This document shows, piece after piece, positions 33,908 to 42,087 of a DNA stretch of 64,000 nucleotides (positions within the stretch are counted from its first letter, which is position 1; each line of letters begins with the position of its first letter). The notes beneath the pieces were generated by a model. The model had not been told where the DNA came from, searched no databases, and saw only the letters and a program-made list of their open reading frames with translations. The position numbers were made by a program, and so were the translations under genes. Source of the stretch: Clostridia bacterium (GTDB taxonomy: Bacteria > Bacillota > Clostridia > Christensenellales > CAG-138). Location: assembly GCA_017514685.1 (NCBI GenBank), contig JAFWJN010000034.1, forward strand, positions 1 to 64,000. Reading direction: 5' to 3'.

Positions 33908-34834
33908 TCAGGAATCTTTCAGTAAATCGGTCAGAACTGTCCCGATATCGCCATCCAGACAGATAGAACGGTCTTTGATTGCAGATGGGCAGACCGCGTC
34001 ACCGTAGTTGATGCAGGCATAGACCGAATCCGGTTCTCTCGCCGTCATACCCCAGAACGGGTATTTGATAATACCGGGAGTATTATAACCGACCCCAAGT
34101 TCCAGGTATAAGATCTTGCCACTGTGCCTGCGAAGAAAATCGGAATACCATTCTGCGGCTTCATGCCAGCCGTCATCTTCCACAAACCGGTCATCCGAAC
34201 GAAGATTCATCGTCAGTGGCTTGCCGCAGACAGGGCAGACGGGCAGCAGATCGGACGGTACAGTCATGGCCGGAGCAAACCCTTCCGGAACAGACAAGCG
34301 GTTGTCTGTTTCAATGACCCATCCCTGAGAGAGAACCATTGCCCGTATGGAATCTTCATTCTCATACGTTTTCTGATGGCATGGGACGCTGCACTGAAAC
34401 AGTCCGTAATCGCCCTGCGTATAGAACAGGCGCTTTTTATCAAAGCCTGCTTTCTGGAAACAATGATCCACATTGGTTGTTATAACAAAGTAATCCTTAT
34501 CTTTGACCAGCGACAAAAGATCCATATAGACCGGCTTAGGAGCATCCATATAGCGGTTGACCCAGATATAGCGGCTCCAGTACGCCCAGAATGCATTTTG
34601 AGTCTGGTATGGATAAAAGCCGCCGGAATACATATCCGAAAAGCCGTAACGATTTCCAAAGTCTGAAAAGTATTGGATGAAACGCTTTCCGCTGTAAACA
34701 AAACCGGCCGAAGTGGAAAGACCGGCTCCGGCTCCGATTACAACCGCATCCGATTCTGAAAGCACCTGTTTCAGCTTTTGCAGATTATCGGAGTAAGTTC
34801 CTGTAGATTTCGTAATCTCGATCCTTGAAGACAT
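33908..34834 (-). CDS. Class M sirtuin (SirTM-like protein ADP-ribosyltransferase)
   Basis: A 308-residue Sir2-family protein. The NAD-binding GAGAGLSTSAG lies at 34-44. The catalytic region reads TTNVDHCFQKAG (Asn121, Asp123) and YTQGDYG, so the sirtuin catalytic His is replaced by Gln140. This replacement and the adjacent macrodomain gene are the hallmarks of class M sirtuins, which ADP-ribosylate lipoylated proteins in staphylococci and streptococci. Zinc ligands VCPVCG and CSVPCH are present. The ATG has a strong GAGGTGATT site although it lies 50 bases inside the macrodomain gene. No GcvH-L or lipoate ligase gene is nearby. Confidence 0.85.
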   Translation of the reverse strand: MSSRIEITKSTGTYSDNLQKLKQVLSESDAVVIGAGAGLSTSAGFVYSGKRFIQYFSDFGNRYGFSDMYSGGFYPYQTQNAFWAYWSRYIWVNRYMDAPKPVYMDLLSLVKDKDYFVITTNVDHCFQKAGFDKKRLFYTQGDYGLFQCSVPCHQKTYENEDSIRAMVLSQGWVIETDNRLSVPEGFAPAMTVPSDLLPVCPVCGKPLTMNLRSDDRFVEDDGWHEAAEWYSDFLRRHSGKILYLELGVGYNTPGIIKYPFWGMTAREPDSVYACINYGDAVCPSAIKDRSICLDGDIGTVLTDLLKDS

Positions 34835-35558
34835 TGAAAATCACCTCGATTTGACTTTGGTTTGTTGATTGATACTCGCGCACGGTTTGCACAGCGATTT
34901 CAGCAGCTCGCTGCTGAGGAAATCCGAAAACGCCGGTGGAAATACAGCAAAATGCTAAACTCCTTACGCTGTTTTCTTTTGCGATTTGAAGACATGACCT
35001 GTAGCATGAAGCAAGCTGTTCTTCGTGATGCCCGGTCAGTTTGCCTTGAACAATCGGACCGACGGTATGGATCACATATTTGCACGGTAAATTGTATCCG
35101 GGTGTGATTTTTGCCTGACCGGTTGGTTCTTCATATCCCTGTGCGTCTATGATTTCGGCACAGGCATTCCGAAGCTGGATGCCTGCATATGTATGGATAC
35201 AGTTGTCAATACAGTTGTGACAGGGCTGATAGCATCCTGTCATGCCGGAATTGGCGGCATTCACGATTGCATCACAGGCGAGTGTGGTGATATCTCCCTG
35301 CCAGAGATAGATTCCAGGCATGACAGGGGTCAGATCGCGCAGATCGGTGATGCCTTTTTCCTTTGCCGCCTCCTTGAGGTACTCGTCCTGCACGGAAAGA
35401 AAATCGATACTGACAGATCCCGGCAGGCGTATATTGAATAGACTCCGCAGAAGTCTTTTCTGATCACTTTCATCCGGTGGTATTCTCATACCACGGTACC
35501 TCGGCTGCTCATCCAGTAAGGTGCGAATTAAATATTGCCGCTTTTCTGCTTGGTTCAT
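34785..35558 (-). CDS. Zinc-type macrodomain ADP-ribosyl hydrolase
   Basis: A 257-residue protein. An N-terminal helical region (1-90) precedes a macrodomain (about 90-257) with IYLWQGDITTLACDAIVNAANSG, GYNLPCKYVIHTVGP and CCISTGVFGFP. A cysteine/histidine-rich insert (GCYQPCHNCIDNCIHTYAG) marks the zinc-containing macrodomain subclass that accompanies SirTM enzymes. It would remove the ADP-ribose that the next gene's product adds. ATG 35558 follows a GGAG site; an in-frame TTG lies five codons earlier. The 3' end overlaps the SirTM gene by 50 bases. Confidence 0.9.
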   Translation of the reverse strand: MNQAEKRQYLIRTLLDEQPRYRGMRIPPDESDQKRLLRSLFNIRLPGSVSIDFLSVQDEYLKEAAKEKGITDLRDLTPVMPGIYLWQGDITTLACDAIVNAANSGMTGCYQPCHNCIDNCIHTYAGIQLRNACAEIIDAQGYEEPTGQAKITPGYNLPCKYVIHTVGPIVQGKLTGHHEEQLASCYRSCLQIAKENSVRSLAFCCISTGVFGFPQQRAAEIAVQTVREYQSTNQSQIEVIFNVFKDRDYEIYRNLLR

Positions 35559-35600
35559 AGGCTTTTTCTCCAATTCCGGTAGTATTCTCTGAAGGCTAAT

Positions 35601-36590
35601 TTACCGGTTTTCAGCAGATTCTTGCTCGAAAGGATAGATCAGATTCATTTGTTTCCGGCATTCATCCATGATCTTCATGACATCCAGTGTCGCTTTGTGC
35701 GGAACGAACTTGCTTTCTGTCTGACCGTTTCTTATTTCTTCGGAAGCCCGGTCAAATTCATTTGTCATGCTGCCATCTCCGAGAAATACTTCTTTTTTGC
35801 CGTGCCTCCGATGAAGAACTGCCTTGTTTGTGCTGTGAAAGAAAGGAATGCATGTTCTCGCATCTGTTCCGATGATTTTCAGCTTTTCCAGCCCTTTATA
35901 GTCGACAACAGACGCAGAAGCGATGAATGTCTTTCCATTCTGGAACGTCAAAGCAACGTCCTCGTATAGATCGATACCATTTTTCAGTACACCGCAGCAT
36001 TTGATTTCAACCGGCATTCCGAATAAACGATACAGATAAGTAATCGGATAAACACCCACATCCAGCAGAGCACCCCCTGCACGGTTGGGATCGGTGACAC
36101 GCGGGGCATATCCTTGGCTGTTAAAGTGATAATGGGCAATCACCGTATGGATCTCGCCGAACTCACCGTCCGACAGCCATTGACTGACTTTGTTGGCAAC
36201 AGGAGAAAACCAGGTCCACATCGCTTCAGCCAGGTAAACCCCTTTTTCCTCCGCAAGGCGGATCAACTCTTCTGCATGTCCGGCATCCGTAGTGAAAGAT
36301 TTTTCGCAAAGTACCGGTTTTCCAAGCTCCAGCGCAAGCTTCACATATTCGTAGTGACTGTTGTGCGGCGTTACCACATATACACCGTCAACATCATCAG
36401 ATGAGATGGCTTCTGAAGCAGTGCGGAATGCTTTGGCAGAATACAGTTTTGCAAAACTTTCGGCCTTTTCAAAACGACGGGTAAAGACAGAAACAATCCG
36501 GTGCCGGCCGGAGCGCGTAATCTCCTTTGCAACTTGCCCGGCAAGTGTACCTGTTCCGATGAAACACCAGCGAAAAACATTGGACTCCAT
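35601..36590 (-). CDS. Gfo/Idh/MocA-family oxidoreductase
   Basis: A 329-residue NAD(P)-dependent oxidoreductase. The N-terminal Rossmann domain has FIGTGTLAGQVAKEI and VVTPHNSHYEYVKLALELGKPVLCEKSF. The C-terminal beta-sheet domain contains GGALLDVGVYPITYLYRLFG. The substrate is probably a sugar or cyclitol derivative but cannot be specified. It lies 42 bases upstream of the macrodomain gene on the same strand, so co-transcription with the macrodomain-SirTM pair is possible. GGAG lies about 11 bases before the ATG. Confidence 0.88.
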   Translation of the reverse strand: MESNVFRWCFIGTGTLAGQVAKEITRSGRHRIVSVFTRRFEKAESFAKLYSAKAFRTASEAISSDDVDGVYVVTPHNSHYEYVKLALELGKPVLCEKSFTTDAGHAEELIRLAEEKGVYLAEAMWTWFSPVANKVSQWLSDGEFGEIHTVIAHYHFNSQGYAPRVTDPNRAGGALLDVGVYPITYLYRLFGMPVEIKCCGVLKNGIDLYEDVALTFQNGKTFIASASVVDYKGLEKLKIIGTDARTCIPFFHSTNKAVLHRRHGKKEVFLGDGSMTNEFDRASEEIRNGQTESKFVPHKATLDVMKIMDECRKQMNLIYPFEQESAENR

Positions 36591-36815
36591 GACAGCGATC
36601 TCCTAATTCAAACAATTTACCCTGCTGGCAGCATTTATATGTTCAGTATATCATATTCTTTTCCGATCGGGAGACTGAACGGGAGAATTTGCTTTTTTTC
36701 TGCAGCCATGGCAGGAAATATTGCAGACAGATGATGTGTTATGATATCCTTTTATCACCGGTCGGTATTTTTCGATGAACAACCGCTGACAATGACCCGT
36801 GTGAGGAAAAAGCAA

Positions 36816-37349
36816 ATGAAATTAATCGTAATCGACATGCAGAAAGCATTAATGGACGACGAACTGTACAATTATACGAGTTTTGTAGAGAACATAGCCA
36901 AAGTCATATCTGCTGCCAGAGAGAATCAGGTTGAGATTCTTTTTGTTCAGCATGATGCCGGTCCCGGGACGGGCTTTTCCGTAGGAGATGAAGCCTTTGA
37001 GATAGCAGAGGAAGCAGCTCCGGAAAAGAATGAGAAAGTTTTTGTGAAAACAATTAACAGCTGCTTTGGAAACAAAGAATTTACTGCGTATTTGGAAGAA
37101 ACGAAAGAGGATACTCTTATGATCGTGGGATTGCAGACGAATTTCTGCATAGACGCGACCGTGAAATCTGCCTTTGAGAGAGGTTACCATGTAATCATTC
37201 CGGAAGGGACAAACTCGACTTTTGACAACCCCTATATGACAGGAAAAACAACCTGCGAATATTACTATAACGAAGTATGGCCGGATTTGTTTGCGGAATG
37301 CGTTTCTCTGGAGGAAGCAGTTGAGATGCTGCAAAAGCAGAAGTCCTGA
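36816..37349 (+). CDS. Isochorismatase-family cysteine hydrolase
   Basis: A 177-residue hydrolase of the nicotinamidase/isochorismatase superfamily. The catalytic Asp7 lies in MKLIVIDMQKALM, a Lys follows the FVKTINSCF segment, and the nucleophile cysteine is in GLQTNFCIDATV. The substrate is unknown. The ATG at 36816 was chosen because it opens the conserved IDMQ strand and follows GTGAGGAAAA. The frame is open back to 36741 without a good start. A single gene closed by a long hairpin terminator. Confidence 0.9.
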   Translation: MKLIVIDMQKALMDDELYNYTSFVENIAKVISAARENQVEILFVQHDAGPGTGFSVGDEAFEIAEEAAPEKNEKVFVKTINSCFGNKEFTAYLEETKEDTLMIVGLQTNFCIDATVKSAFERGYHVIIPEGTNSTFDNPYMTGKTTCEYYYNEVWPDLFAECVSLEEAVEMLQKQKS

Positions 37350-37381
37350 AAATCTTAAGATTTGAAAAAAGCATGTAACGA

Positions 37382-37429
37382 AAACGAGACCGGAAAATGC
37401 GGAAACTGCATTTGAGGCCTCGTTTTTTT
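37382..37429 (+). terminator. Terminator after the cysteine hydrolase gene
   Basis: A two-part hairpin: AACGAGACC with GGCCTCGTT outside and AAATGC with GCATTT inside, followed by TTTTTTT (37423-37429). Confidence 0.85.
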
Positions 37430-37472
37430 GTGGTATTGGAACATGTTGGCCGAAGACTGTGATCAGACTCAA

Positions 37473-37865
37473 TCATTCGGCAGATGTATTGTGATGGCGG
37501 GATAGATAAGCAAGTTTCTCCCGTTCGTCCTGCGCTTCCAGAGAAGAAGAATCGTGAATGCCGCCTAGATATTCCAGATGATGCCGGAATTCATGCCGGA
37601 GAACATGACGCAGGATATTTTTAGCTTCCTTTGCGTCGGCATATGGATAGGCCTTGTCAAAAGAGCCTTTGTAGAGAATGATCTGGCGGATACCGGAATA
37701 GACTTTGTACAAGCCCAGCGTGTAGAGATCATTTTCTTTTGCATAGTTCGGAATGACCATGGCATCTGATACGAGCACACCGCCGGAAAGCTCCCGGAAA
37801 AACTCACCGGGGAGTTCATCCAAGAGCTCGGAAACAATTGATTTGTATTCTTCGATATCGATCAT
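37473..37865 (-). CDS. Zincin-type metallopeptidase family protein
   Basis: A 130-residue protein with the zinc-binding motif HEFRH in LRHEFRHHLEYLGG near residue 95. The preceding strand reads RQIILYKGSF, as in the small Zincin_1 (formerly DUF1025) proteins. These minimal metallopeptidase-like proteins are common in bacteria and of unknown function; peptidase activity is unproven. It lies 38 bases after the flavin-reductase gene on the same strand. No clear ribosome site precedes the ATG, so translation may depend on the upstream gene. Confidence 0.85.
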   Translation of the reverse strand: MIDIEEYKSIVSELLDELPGEFFRELSGGVLVSDAMVIPNYAKENDLYTLGLYKVYSGIRQIILYKGSFDKAYPYADAKEAKNILRHVLRHEFRHHLEYLGGIHDSSSLEAQDEREKLAYLSRHHNTSAE

Positions 37866-37903
37866 GGAGAACTATTTGTTTTATCCGAGTCTCGCTGAAA
37901 GGA

Positions 37904-38476
37904 TCAGCCTTTCATCAGGGCAGCACCTGCATTCCAGGCTTTTCCGACTTTCTCACCAACGACATAGTATCCGTTCCGGAACTGATCGAACAGAATTGCA
38001 TTGAGCTTCTCGGGTTCCACTTTCCCTTTTTCATTCAAGACAGATTCTTCCGCTTTGACATTGACAATCTTACCGACAATCCCGTCCACATAGTCACTGT
38101 GAAGGAACTCAAGCAGTTCGCATTCCATTACAAGAGGGAATTCTTCAATAATGGGAGCGTGCACTTTGTCACTTTTTACCGCATGGTAGCCCGTGCGCTC
38201 AAACTTGTCATTAATCTTATTGCCGGATGCGATTCCAAAGAAGTCTGCAACATCCATATGCGCCTTGTCTGCAAGAGCAACGGTAAATGCCTTGCTGGCC
38301 TGAATATTCAGCCATGTTTTTTTCCCTTCACCGATAAACAGAATGATCTTGTCTTCGTCACAGATCTGTCCCCAGGCAACATTCATTACATTGACTTTTT
38401 CGTTCTCGTCATATGCTGCCACCATCAATACCGGCATGGGATATACTGCGGGAATTACGCCCAAATCTTTTTTCAT
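37904..38476 (-). CDS. Flavin reductase family protein
   Basis: A 190-residue split-barrel FMN-binding protein, with VNVMNVAWGQICDEDKI near the N-terminus, the KAFTVALADKAHMDVADFFG segment and a GIVGKIVNVKAEE strand. The family includes flavin reductases and stand-alone FMN proteins. I chose the second ATG (38476), two codons inside the longest frame, because AAGGA is better spaced from it. It probably forms an operon with the metallopeptidase gene that follows. Confidence 0.87.
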   Translation of the reverse strand: MKKDLGVIPAVYPMPVLMVAAYDENEKVNVMNVAWGQICDEDKIILFIGEGKKTWLNIQASKAFTVALADKAHMDVADFFGIASGNKINDKFERTGYHAVKSDKVHAPIIEEFPLVMECELLEFLHSDYVDGIVGKIVNVKAEESVLNEKGKVEPEKLNAILFDQFRNGYYVVGEKVGKAWNAGAALMKG

Positions 38477-38600
38477 TTGCATTTCCTTCTTTCTTTCCCC
38501 TTCAATTCAGAACCCTTGTTGAAATTACAAGAAGAGGTCTAAATCCTTCAGCGAATCATTGTTATTATTATACCAGAAAAAACGGAAAAGTGTGAGACAC

Positions 38601-39257
38601 TTACTCGATAGTTATCTTCAGTTCGACAGCATTCTTTCCCAGGAGAGACCTGAGTTCGGATTGACTGAGTCCCTCAATTTTCCCGAGGCGGGTATAAGCC
38701 CAGGAATTGGATCCGTAGAATACAACGATCTGATTGCCCGAATACAATACGATATCGCCTGCTTGTGTTGTGGTCTGGACATCATTTCTCGGTAAGTTCA
38801 CACCAATGGATCCGACCTGCTCGAAGCCTCCGTACATCGACATCTGTATGGAAACCGGCGCTTTTTCAGCCATTTCAACCAGTGCGGAAACACTTTCATT
38901 CTCTTCCCATACAACGGAAACTTCTGTATCGTTGATGAACATTTTCATTTTTGTATGACCCTCATTCTCTGCTACGGGATTGTCATCCGGAATGTTTTCT
39001 TCCGGAACAGGAGTGGGCGCCTGCACCGTTTCGACGGTATTTTCCGTATCGGAAACGATGGGGGCATCCGGTGTTGCTTCGCTTTTTTGAATCTCCGTTG
39101 CAGCGGCAGCGGAAGGCTTCTCGGATGGAAGCTCCAAAGAAACGGGTTCATTCATCTCCGGAACACTGCTGCATGCGGTCAGCAACCCTAAAGTGATGAC
39201 CAGCAGAATGAACCGAAAGAAGCAACTTTTCTTATTGTAATTGCTTTCCGAACGCAT
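38601..39257 (-). CDS. Lipoprotein with cyclophilin-like domain
   Basis: Secreted lipoprotein of about 218 residues. A signal peptide (FFRFILLVITLGLL) ends at the lipobox TACSS. A Pro/Glu/Thr/Ala-rich linker of about 75 residues follows. The C-terminal 115 residues (MKMFINDTEVSVVW..GDIVLYSGNQIVVFYGSNSWAYTRLGKIEG) match the bacterial cyclophilin-like fold family, which lacks proven prolyl isomerase activity. Start 39257 (ATG) is preferred to an in-frame TTG at 39269. The start overlaps the flavodoxin-like gene by 26 bases, so it belongs to that operon. Confidence 0.85.
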   Translation of the reverse strand: MRSESNYNKKSCFFRFILLVITLGLLTACSSVPEMNEPVSLELPSEKPSAAAATEIQKSEATPDAPIVSDTENTVETVQAPTPVPEENIPDDNPVAENEGHTKMKMFINDTEVSVVWEENESVSALVEMAEKAPVSIQMSMYGGFEQVGSIGVNLPRNDVQTTTQAGDIVLYSGNQIVVFYGSNSWAYTRLGKIEGLSQSELRSLLGKNAVELKITIE

Positions 39258-39774
39258 ACGCTTTTTCAAGTCCTTTCACGTGCTTTTCCGCTTCACCTGA
39301 ATCATTCAGTCCTCCGCAAAACAAGGAACCTGCCAGTTCAGCTTTTTCGAAACAATCAACCCAGCCACCAAGACCGGCAAGGGCTCTGTTTGGTACATAC
39401 GCTTCCTCTTCGGCCGCCGTGGAAAGAAGATAAACTTTCCTGAAGAAGTAGTCCGAAGGGAAGAGCGGATTCAGCCGGTCCAGAAGCGTCTTCATCTGGC
39501 CGCTCATCTCGTAATAATAGATGGGAGTGACAAATACCAGAGTATCCGCGAGTTTAACTTTTTCTGCGATTTCCACCGCATCATCTTTGATCACACATTT
39601 TTCCGTTTTCTGACATGCAAGGCATCCTTTGCAGAAGCTGATCTGTTTGTTTTTCAAACTGACAAACTCAACCTTGTGCCCGGCTTCTTCGGCACCGCGG
39701 ATCATTTCCATTGCGAGCGTGTCTGAATTGCTTTTTGGACGCAGGCTTGTTGCAATAACAAGAATTTTGCTCAT
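39232..39774 (-). CDS. Flavodoxin-like NAD(P)H-dependent reductase with 4Fe-4S-type cysteines
   Basis: A 180-residue flavodoxin-fold protein: FMN phosphate loop ATSLRPKSNSDTLA, a cysteine-rich FCKGCLACQKTEKC segment (about residues 48-61) and VFVTPIYYYEMSGQMKTLLDR. The Cx2Cx2C-Cx4C-like cluster marks the iron-sulfur flavoprotein group found in anaerobes, which reduce oxygen species or quinone-like electrophiles. The four-base overlap with the upstream hydrolase gene and the overlap with the lipoprotein gene show one operon. Confidence 0.9.
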   Translation of the reverse strand: MSKILVIATSLRPKSNSDTLAMEMIRGAEEAGHKVEFVSLKNKQISFCKGCLACQKTEKCVIKDDAVEIAEKVKLADTLVFVTPIYYYEMSGQMKTLLDRLNPLFPSDYFFRKVYLLSTAAEEEAYVPNRALAGLGGWVDCFEKAELAGSLFCGGLNDSGEAEKHVKGLEKAYAFGKQLQ

Positions 39775-40772
39775 TTTAGATTCTCCCTCATAAATGCTTC
39801 GATTTTATCAAAAGGAATCGCATTTTTTCCGCCGCCGTCATAGAGATCCGTGTGAGATGCGCCGGGTATGATAAACAATTCTTTGTTATCGGCATAATTA
39901 CTGTCTTTGATCATATCGGAATAAGCATCACGGCTGAAATAGCAGGAATGTGCTTTATCCCCGTGGATCAGGAGAACAGCGCTGCGGATTTCATTGGAGT
40001 ACCGAAGGATCGGCTGATTGACAAAGGACTCGCATCCGATAACGTTCCATCCGCCGTTGGAGTTCAGAGAGCGGACATGATAGCCGCGCTCCGTCTTGTA
40101 ATAATCATAGTAATCCTTGACAAAAAAAGGCGCATCTTCCGGCAGAGGATCGACTACGCCCCCGCCAAGTTTGTACTCGCCGTTTTTCAGATCTTCCAGT
40201 CGCTGAGCACACATAGCAACTTTTGCCTGATATCGTGCATCCTCATTATCGGCAGAGTCAAAGTAGCCTTTGGCGTTAACGCGGGTCATGTCATACATGG
40301 TTGAGGCAACGGTTGCTTTGATCCGGGTATCCAGCGCGGCGGTGTTGATTGCCATACCGCCCCAGCCGCAGATCCCGATGATACCGATACGGTTTGGATC
40401 AGCTTTGTCGCAAAGGGAAAGAAAATCGACTGCGGCCATGAAATCCTCCGTATTAATGTCCGGAGAAGCCATATAGCGAACATTGCCGCCGCTTTCACCG
40501 GTGAAGGAGGGATCAAACGCGATTGTCAGAAAACCGCGTTCTGCCATGGTCTGTGCATACAACCCGGAGCACTGTTCTTTGACCGCGCCAAAGGGACCGG
40601 AGACAGCAATCGCAGGAAGTTTGCCTTCTGCATTCTTTGGCACATACATATCAGCCGCCAGTGTAATGCCATAGCGGTTTACAAAAGTCACTTTGCAGTG
40701 ATCAATCTTATCACTCAGGGGAAATGTTTTGTCCCATTTCTGTGTCAGTTTCAGTTCTTCCTTTTTAATCAT
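39771..40772 (-). CDS. Alpha/beta hydrolase, dienelactone-hydrolase-like
   Basis: A 333-residue cytosolic hydrolase. VNRYGITLAADMYVP opens the domain, followed by AFDPSFTGESGG. The nucleophile elbow is GICGWGGM, with Cys in the place of the usual Ser. Near the end come LLIHGDKAHSCYFS and GASHTDLYDGG, giving acid and His residues. The YcjY-like group of such proteins sits next to LysR regulators in many Bacillota. The substrate is unknown. It starts 26 bases after the small 73-residue gene's stop. Confidence 0.88.
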   Translation of the reverse strand: MIKKEELKLTQKWDKTFPLSDKIDHCKVTFVNRYGITLAADMYVPKNAEGKLPAIAVSGPFGAVKEQCSGLYAQTMAERGFLTIAFDPSFTGESGGNVRYMASPDINTEDFMAAVDFLSLCDKADPNRIGIIGICGWGGMAINTAALDTRIKATVASTMYDMTRVNAKGYFDSADNEDARYQAKVAMCAQRLEDLKNGEYKLGGGVVDPLPEDAPFFVKDYYDYYKTERGYHVRSLNSNGGWNVIGCESFVNQPILRYSNEIRSAVLLIHGDKAHSCYFSRDAYSDMIKDSNYADNKELFIIPGASHTDLYDGGGKNAIPFDKIEAFMRENLK

Positions 40773-40798
40773 GGTTGTATTTTCCTTTCGTTTTTTTC

Positions 40799-41020
40799 TT
40801 ATGAATGGTTTTCAGCCTGCCGGATCAGATAATCCAGCCGGTCAACTCTCCGCTGGGCTGCATGCAGGTCTTCTATAAGACCGCAGCGGCAGAGGCGAAG
40901 AAGATGGATCAGTTCCTTGTTCTGCCCATTCTCCAGCAGCCGGCCGGCCTTTTCAATAGCGTCCTGCCCGCATCCGGCATCCAGGAGAGCCAAAGTCATA
41001 TTTTTCAGTTGCTCGTTCAT
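40799..41020 (-). CDS. Uncharacterised 73-residue helical protein
   Basis: A short protein starting MNEQLKNMTLALLDAGCGQDA, with Cys17 and a CRCG motif in the middle (LLRLCRCGLIEDLHAAQ). It is predicted all-helical. It is the first gene of the operon facing the LysR regulator and has an AAGCAGATGTT upstream region without a strong ribosome site. I have a vague memory of similar small proteins beside LysR genes in Clostridia, but no function. Confidence 0.65.
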   Translation of the reverse strand: MNEQLKNMTLALLDAGCGQDAIEKAGRLLENGQNKELIHLLRLCRCGLIEDLHAAQRRVDRLDYLIRQAENHS

Positions 41021-41095
41021 AACATCTGCTTTCTTTCTTTTCTGTCTGCGGTTTCATTATAACTGCTTGCAGAAAGTCGCGCTAATAGTTATAAT

Positions 41096-41125
41096 GAATA
41101 TCGTGATATTCTAAAATAGAATATC
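41096..41125. promoter_or_regulatory. Overlapping palindromes between lysR and the hydrolase operon
   Basis: GAATATC (41096-41102), GT, GATATTC (41105-41111) forms one palindrome. GATATTCTA (41105-41113), AAA, TAGAATATC (41117-41125) forms a second, sharing the central GATATTC. Three half-sites in a divergent intergenic region are what a LysR-type regulator would use, with its own gene starting 25 bases later. Confidence 0.75.
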
Positions 41126-41150
41126 AATCAGAAGATTCGGGGGAACAGAT

Positions 41151-42029
41151 ATGGAGATACGTATACTCAGATACTTTCTTGCCGTGGCGAGAGAAGAAAA
41201 CATGACGAAGGCAGCGGAGATGCTTCATGTCACTCAGCCAACGTTATCCAAAGCGCTGAAAGTATTGGAAGAAGAGCTGGGCAAGAAACTGTTCACGCGT
41301 CACAGCTTCAGCATCCGTCTGACAGAGGAAGGAGTACTTCTGCGAAACCGCGCGGAGGACCTTGTCAGTATGGCGGATCGTATCGAAAAAGAGTTTATTT
41401 CCCTGGATGAGATAACGGGCGGAGATCTGTATTTCGGCCTGGCGGAGTCTTATCAGATCAGTTTTCTGGCAAAAGAGATTCATGCTTTCAAGCAAAAGTA
41501 TCCGGGACTCCGATATCATATCACCAGCGGAGACACAGAACAGGTTGCCGAAAAACTGGACAAGGGACTGTTGGACTTTGCTGTTCTTGCGGAGATTCCG
41601 GATGCTTCCAAGTATGAATCTGTCATTTTTCCGGAATCAGATGTATGGGGAGTCGTGATGCCTGCAGACGTTCCGCTCGCTGAGCATCAGGAAATTAGCA
41701 TCAATGATCTGACAGGGCTGCCGCTATTCTGTTCGGGACAAAGCTGGGAAAAGGATATTCCTCTTTGGGCAAAAGAAAAAATGAACCAGCTGCATCTGGA
41801 AGGTTCTTTCCGCCTGTCATATAATGCGTCACTCTTTGCCAAGGAGCATCTCGGCTATTTGCTGACATTCGATCGTTTGATCAATACTTCACCGGAGAGC
41901 GGACTTGTATTCAGACCGCTCACGCCAAGATTGGAAACGAAGCTTTTTCTTGTATGGAAAAGATATCAGGCTTTTTCCCCGATCGCGGAGAGATTTCTGC
42001 AGCAGATCAAGGCGTCTTTTGCGCATTGA
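41151..42029 (+). CDS. LysR-family transcriptional regulator
   Basis: A 292-residue regulator. The N-terminal winged helix reads LRYFLAVAREENMTKAAEMLHVTQPTLSKALKVLEEELGKKLF, followed by a linker helix and a two-lobe effector domain (about 90-290). It is divergent from the operon 41020-38601 and has palindromic half-sites in the gap, so it probably controls that operon and itself. The coinducer is unknown; a redox-active or electrophilic compound would fit the flavoprotein and hydrolase targets. The UvrA paralogue follows 58 bases later and may be co-transcribed. Confidence 0.92.
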   Translation: MEIRILRYFLAVAREENMTKAAEMLHVTQPTLSKALKVLEEELGKKLFTRHSFSIRLTEEGVLLRNRAEDLVSMADRIEKEFISLDEITGGDLYFGLAESYQISFLAKEIHAFKQKYPGLRYHITSGDTEQVAEKLDKGLLDFAVLAEIPDASKYESVIFPESDVWGVVMPADVPLAEHQEISINDLTGLPLFCSGQSWEKDIPLWAKEKMNQLHLEGSFRLSYNASLFAKEHLGYLLTFDRLINTSPESGLVFRPLTPRLETKLFLVWKRYQAFSPIAERFLQQIKASFAH

Positions 42030-42087
42030 GACAGCAATCTGATCATACCGGGAAACTGCCGGCAACTGTAAAGAAAGGTAAATCAAT

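Noticed and set aside
37465..38600. Possible toxin-antitoxin pair formed by the metallopeptidase and flavin reductase genes
   Set aside because: The HExxH protein resembles Zincin_1 rather than a known toxin or ImmA antitoxin family, and its neighbour is an ordinary flavin-binding protein.
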